10,772 nt of DNA from Blastocladiella britannica (taxonomy: Eukaryota > Blastocladiomycota > Blastocladiomycetes > Blastocladiales > Blastocladiaceae). This document shows, piece after piece, positions 9,099 through 10,772 of this stretch (positions are counted from its first letter, which is position 1; every line of letters starts with the position of its first letter). The stretch lies in contig MU625142.1 in assembly GCA_025349905.2 (NCBI GenBank), forward strand, positions 1 through 10,772. Direction: 5' to 3'. The notes below the pieces were generated by a model. That model did not search any database. It was not told the DNA's origin and was given only the letters and a program-made list of their open reading frames with translations. The translations under genes were made by a program, and so were the position numbers.

Positions 9099-9166
9099 TC
9101 TTTTTTTTTTTTTCTTCTCTTTGACTCGTCACAATTTTCAATTCAAAGAGTTTCTCCATTCGAAAT
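9099..9166. promoter_or_regulatory. Divergent 68-bp promoter region shared by CSN1 and Kish
   Basis: Only 68 bp separate the two start codons, so both leaders and a bidirectional core promoter must fit here, or transcription must start within a very short interval. A T13 run at 9101-9113 makes the CSN1 leader A-rich just before its ATG. The remainder is AT-rich without a recognisable TATA box or named factor site. Confidence 0.6.
9101..9113. repeat. T13 homopolymer in the CSN1 leader
   Basis: Thirteen T on the + strand, read as A13 two bases upstream of the CSN1 ATG on the minus strand. It is the second T13 tract tied to this gene. Confidence 0.9.
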
Positions 9167-9506
9167 ATGGTCTGTCTTCAATTTTCTGAATCACACACAA
9201 AGGTAAGGAAGAGAGCTAACAACCTCATTCGAGTACAACAGTCCGCCCTTTTCAACTTCCAATCGCTCCTATTGGCGCTGCTACTGCTCATCTGCACCTG
9301 TGCTTTTGTCAAGGCCCAGGTGCCATCTCTGCTAAGTTCGCGGCAAGGGTATGTGACTTGCTTTCTTTTGTATCGAGTACTTTCTAATCAAGAGTAAAAA
9401 CAGAGTATTGGGCGTGTTCTGGAAGCTGGCACGGATCGGAGAGCGTCTGAGTCCATGGGTGTCGCTGTGCTGCGTGGTCATGGCGTTTTCGATGGTGCTG
9501 GACTGA
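9167..9506 (+). CDS. KSH1: Kish / TMEM167 homologue (Ksh1), three exons
   Basis: Preferred exons 9167-9169 (the ATG alone), 9242-9348 and 9404-9506; predicted 70 aa, against 72 in human TMEM167A. Kish proteins are tiny, highly conserved membrane proteins of the early secretory pathway/Golgi needed for secretion. Signatures are SALFNFQSLL at the N-terminus, LLLLICTCAF in a first hydrophobic segment (about 9-27), PSLL, GVFWKLARIGERLSPWV in the loop and CCVVMAFSMVL in a second hydrophobic segment (about 52-69). All match the family closely. The ATG-only first exon reproduces the universal MSA(L/I)FNF start. Using GTAAGG at 9203 instead would add 12 unconserved residues. The gene lies 68 bp from divergent CSN1 and 44 bp before CHMP2. 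Identity is very secure; the first exon is the uncertain part. Confidence 0.92.
9170..9241 (+). other. Kish intron 1 (72 nt; alternative 9203-9241, 39 nt)
   Basis: Donor GTCTGT directly after the ATG, branch site CTAAC at 9216-9220, acceptor ACAG. A textbook-looking GTAAGG donor at 9203 is the rival, but it lies only 16 nt from the branch A, whereas other introns here have 35-49 nt. Both versions and full retention keep the reading frame. Confidence 0.65.
9349..9403 (+). other. Kish intron 2 (55 nt)
   Basis: Donor GTATGT, branch-like CTAAT at 9384-9388, acceptor ACAG, phase 2. The split Gly codon gives SSRQGVLGVFWK, matching the family segment that ends in LGIFWK. Confidence 0.9.
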
Positions 9507-9550
9507 AAATGAATCCACTCCTCTTCTCTTTCACATCTGCAATATAAAAA
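9507..9550 (+). promoter_or_regulatory. 44-bp intergenic region between Kish and CHMP2
   Basis: Same-strand gap between a TGA and the next ATG. It starts AAAATGAATCC, has a CT-rich middle (CTCCTCTTCTCTTTCAC), and ends in an AATATAAAAA block that touches the CHMP2 ATG. It is too short to hold a conventional 3' UTR plus promoter, so the CHMP2 promoter probably lies within Kish exon 3 or its intron, or the transcripts overlap. Confidence 0.5.
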
Positions 9551-10328
9551 ATGAACCTGTTCCGCAAAGAGACGCCTAAAGGTATTCATTCATTCATTCA
9601 TTCATTCATACCCTCCATTGTCGTTCCGATTCATTCATCCAATTTTATATAAAGAACAAATGCGCAAACAGCAGCGCGAATTGAAAACGTCCGAGCGGTC
9701 GCTGGACCGCGACGACCTCCAGCTGCAGCGGCAAGAAAAGCAAGTTGAGGCCGAGATCAAACGCGCCGCCCGCGCCGGCAACCAGGCCCAGTGCCGTGCC
9801 TTGGCCAAGCAGCTGATTGCCGTGCGCAACCAGCGAGCAAAGCTTCTGGCGGCCAAAACGCAGATCCGGTCGGTTGGGCTCAAATCGCAGACCGCAGCAT
9901 CGTCCATGGCCATTGCCGCGTCCTTGAAAGGTGCCACCAAAGTCATGGCATCCGCCAACAAGCAGGCGTCGGTCGAAAAGCTGCAGGAAACGCTCATGGG
10001 ATTCGAGCGCGAGAGCATGGCCATGGACATGCGGGAGGAAATGAGTTTGTACTTTCTTTATTTTGTGATTGGATCTTCAAATAACTGACACGTAATGTTA
10101 TCAGTGGCCGACGCCATCGACGGAGTCATGGACGACGAGGACGATGAGCAAGAGGGCGAGGATATCTTGTCGCAGGTCCTGGACGAGATCGGGATCGAAG
10201 TCGCATCGCGGCTCCCCTCGGCCGGACGTGTCCCGCTCGCCGCTGCCGCCGCTGCTGCGCCACTACAGGCAGAGGACGATGAAGCCGACGCCATGGTCAG
10301 ACGTCTCGAGGCTCTCCGGTCCGTATAG
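9551..10328 (+). CDS. CHMP2: ESCRT-III subunit CHMP2/Vps2, three exons
   Basis: Exons 9551-9581, 9655-10044 and 10105-10328; predicted 214 aa (human CHMP2B 213). Vps2/CHMP2 copolymerises with Vps24 and Snf7 on endosomal and other membranes and recruits the Vps4 ATPase for scission. Visible parts: an N-terminal hydrophobic start MNLF with a following KETPKEQM (CHMP2A has KTPEEM); basic helices 1-2 (RELKTSERSLDRDD, RQEKQVEAEIKRAARAGN); helix 3-4 region SVGLKSQT to GFERESMAMDMREEMMADAI; an acidic stretch DDEDDEQEGED; the helix-5 motif SQVLDEIGIEVA, as in CHMP2B; an Ala run; and a C-terminal MIM1 helix at about 198-212 (DDEADAMVRRLEALR) for the Vps4 MIT domain. It mixes CHMP2A-like and CHMP2B-like features, as expected of a single fungal Vps2. 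Both splice joins restore conserved residues. Confidence 0.94.
9582..9654 (+). other. CHMP2 intron 1 (73 nt)
   Basis: Donor GTATTC, acceptor AAAG, phase 1; the split Glu codon joins KETPK to EQMRKQQREL. It is the only intron in the window without a CTNAC or CTAAT branch-like motif. The best candidates are degenerate TTCAT units, several of which lie in the repeat. Confidence 0.82.
9584..9609 (+). repeat. (ATTC)6 microsatellite at the CHMP2 intron 1 donor
   Basis: Six perfect ATTC units (9584-9607) plus AT, beginning two bases inside the intron so that the repeat forms part of the donor site. A further ATTCATTCAT copy follows near 9630-9639. Confidence 0.92.
10045..10104 (+). other. CHMP2 intron 2 (60 nt)
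   Basis: Donor GTTTGT, branch-like CTGAC at 10085-10089, acceptor TCAG. The split ATG codon restores REEMMADAIDG, which parallels EEMMNDAIDD in CHMP2A. Retention would end in a stop at 10086-10088. Confidence 0.9.
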
Positions 10329-10388
10329 GGCGTATGCCAATGCGCAAATATATTAACGGTTCTCATCTACACGGCTGCTCAATGAACA

Positions 10389-10394
10389 CACGTG
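10389..10394. promoter_or_regulatory. E-box CACGTG
   Basis: Perfect palindromic CACGTG, the core site of bHLH factors. A single hexamer is weak evidence alone; its place in the one long intergenic region makes it worth noting. Confidence 0.3.
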
Positions 10395-10430
10395 AACTCC
10401 CCGTTTCAATAGGGAGCTTAACTGGGTTTG

Positions 10431-10437
10431 TGACTCA
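10431..10437. promoter_or_regulatory. TGACTCA (AP-1/Gcn4-type) site
   Basis: Perfect 7-bp TGACTCA, the consensus of fungal Gcn4-type bZIP factors. It lies about 225 bp upstream of the TATA-like box at 10656, a usual distance for an upstream activating site. Function is inferred. Confidence 0.35.
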
Positions 10438-10655
10438 GGGGAAAAAACAAAGAGGGGGGATCTTGGACAAGTTTTGACGGCATTCCGAATCGAGTGGAAA
10501 GATTTCCGACATTCCGGGTCGCTTGGGTGCAATCAATGCCGGTACTTAAACTTTTTTGCAGGGAATCAAACTACATTCAATAATGGTGAGCATAACAAAA
10601 ACAAGAATCGGTGTCTGGATCCTTCGTTGACCTCATTGGGCTCCTCAAGGACCGG

Positions 10656-10664
10656 TATAAAGAG
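10656..10664 (+). promoter_or_regulatory. TATA-like box TATAAAGAG
   Basis: TATAAAG in a GGTATAAAGAGCC context, followed by a CT-rich stretch typical of fungal start regions. The next open ATG lies at 10709, about 50 bp on, so it could drive the partial frame at the window end. Confidence 0.4.
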
Positions 10665-10708
10665 CCTCTCCTTTTCCCAAGTTTTGATATGTGGCCAACA
10701 AGTCTCAG

Positions 10709-10772
10709 ATGATTGCAAGTGTTGACTCTGATTTACCGTTTCCACTCACATGCGGCGAGTACGAGTACAAGC
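10709..10772 (+). CDS. Possible N-terminal fragment of an unidentified protein (runs off window)
   Basis: An ATG frame stays open for 21 codons to the window edge and reads MIASVDSDLPFPLTCGEYEY plus one Lys. I do not recognise the family. It lies about 45 bp downstream of a TATA-like box and its last codons end in C or G, like real genes here, while the first ones do not. An earlier ATG at 10689 closes after seven codons. The true start could also be the ATG at 10583 if that is followed by an intron. Confidence 0.3.
   Translation, partial: MIASVDSDLPFPLTCGEYEYK

Larger units (their letters stand above)
10329..10708 (+). promoter_or_regulatory. Long non-coding region, CHMP2 3' end and possible promoter of a downstream gene
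   Basis: The longest gene-free stretch. CAAATATATTAA near 10346 may mark the CHMP2 3' end. Further on are CACGTG (10389-10394), TGACTCA (10431-10437), two related copies CATTCCGAATCG (10481-10492) and CATTCCGGGTCG (10510-10521), a T-rich TTTTTTGCAG (10551-10560) resembling a 3' splice site, ATG followed by GTGAGC at 10583, and TATAAAGAG at 10656-10664. The 83-codon frame across the middle is AT-ending in codon use and has no family features, so it is not called. Confidence 0.45.

Noticed and set aside
9203..9241. 39-nt intron with GTAAGG donor as the main Kish intron 1
   Set aside because: The donor-to-branch distance of 16 nt is far below the 35-49 nt seen in other introns here, and it would add 12 unconserved residues. 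Kept as an alternative only.
4340..10328. Functional cluster of trafficking genes (auxilin, Kish, CHMP2)
   Set aside because: Their partners lie in different steps of membrane traffic and eukaryotic gene order is seldom functional. CFAP57 and CSN1 interrupt the theme, so chance adjacency is the simpler reading.
10401..10420. Possible hairpin CTCCC...GGGAG
   Set aside because: Only five pairs with a ten-base loop; too weak to call a terminator or structured RNA.
10474..10725. 83-codon frame between CHMP2 and the window end
   Set aside because: No ATG start, AT-ending codons unlike neighbouring genes, no domain, and it crosses the putative promoter elements.
1..10772. Mobile elements, CRISPR arrays, tRNA or rRNA genes
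   Set aside because: No terminal repeats, transposase or polymerase motifs, spaced repeats or cloverleaf-like sequence were seen.

Overview
This is a compact, GC-rich nuclear genome segment from a eukaryote that builds motile cilia. It carries five complete protein-coding genes and possibly the first codons of a sixth. A zoosporic (flagellated) fungus, such as a blastocladiomycete or chytrid, is the best guess. One gene encodes the ciliary protein CFAP57. Another has the UBA-TPR-J-domain order of fungal Swa2-type auxilin. Introns are tiny (54-77 nt) with a yeast-like CTNAC branch site. The assignment to Fungi is inference; other flagellated opisthokont relatives are possible.

Layout, left to right: (1) CFAP57/WDR65, + strand, six exons, 203-4257, predicted 1254 aa. 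(2) A Swa2/auxilin-like J-domain protein, + strand, one uninterrupted exon, 4340-7204, 954 aa, 82 bp after gene 1. (3) CSN1, COP9 signalosome subunit 1, - strand, four exons, 9098-7308, 528 aa, convergent with gene 2 (103 bp apart). (4) Kish/TMEM167 (KSH1), + strand, three exons, 9167-9506, 70 aa, divergent from CSN1 with 68 bp between the start codons. (5) CHMP2/Vps2, an ESCRT-III subunit, + strand, three exons, 9551-10328, 214 aa, only 44 bp after the Kish stop. The remaining 444 bp (10329-10772) is the only long non-coding stretch. It holds an E-box, a TGACTCA site, a TATA-like box and an ATG frame that runs off the window edge.

All exon models were built by hand from GT-AG sites, reading phase and remembered family sequences. 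Total lengths land close to known homologues (CFAP57 about 1250 aa, Kish about 72 aa, CHMP2 about 213 aa). Three genes (auxilin, Kish, CHMP2) act in membrane traffic: clathrin uncoating, Golgi/early secretory pathway and endosomal membrane remodelling. CFAP57 serves the flagellum and CSN1 regulates cullin ligases. Nothing shows that they work as one system, and their closeness fits general genome compaction. I found no mobile element, CRISPR array, tRNA, rRNA or novel multi-gene system. The main points of interest are gene structure: a 20-nt first coding exon, a start codon probably alone in its exon, intron rules, a microsatellite abutting a splice donor, lineage-specific low-complexity insertions, and very short intergenic regions.
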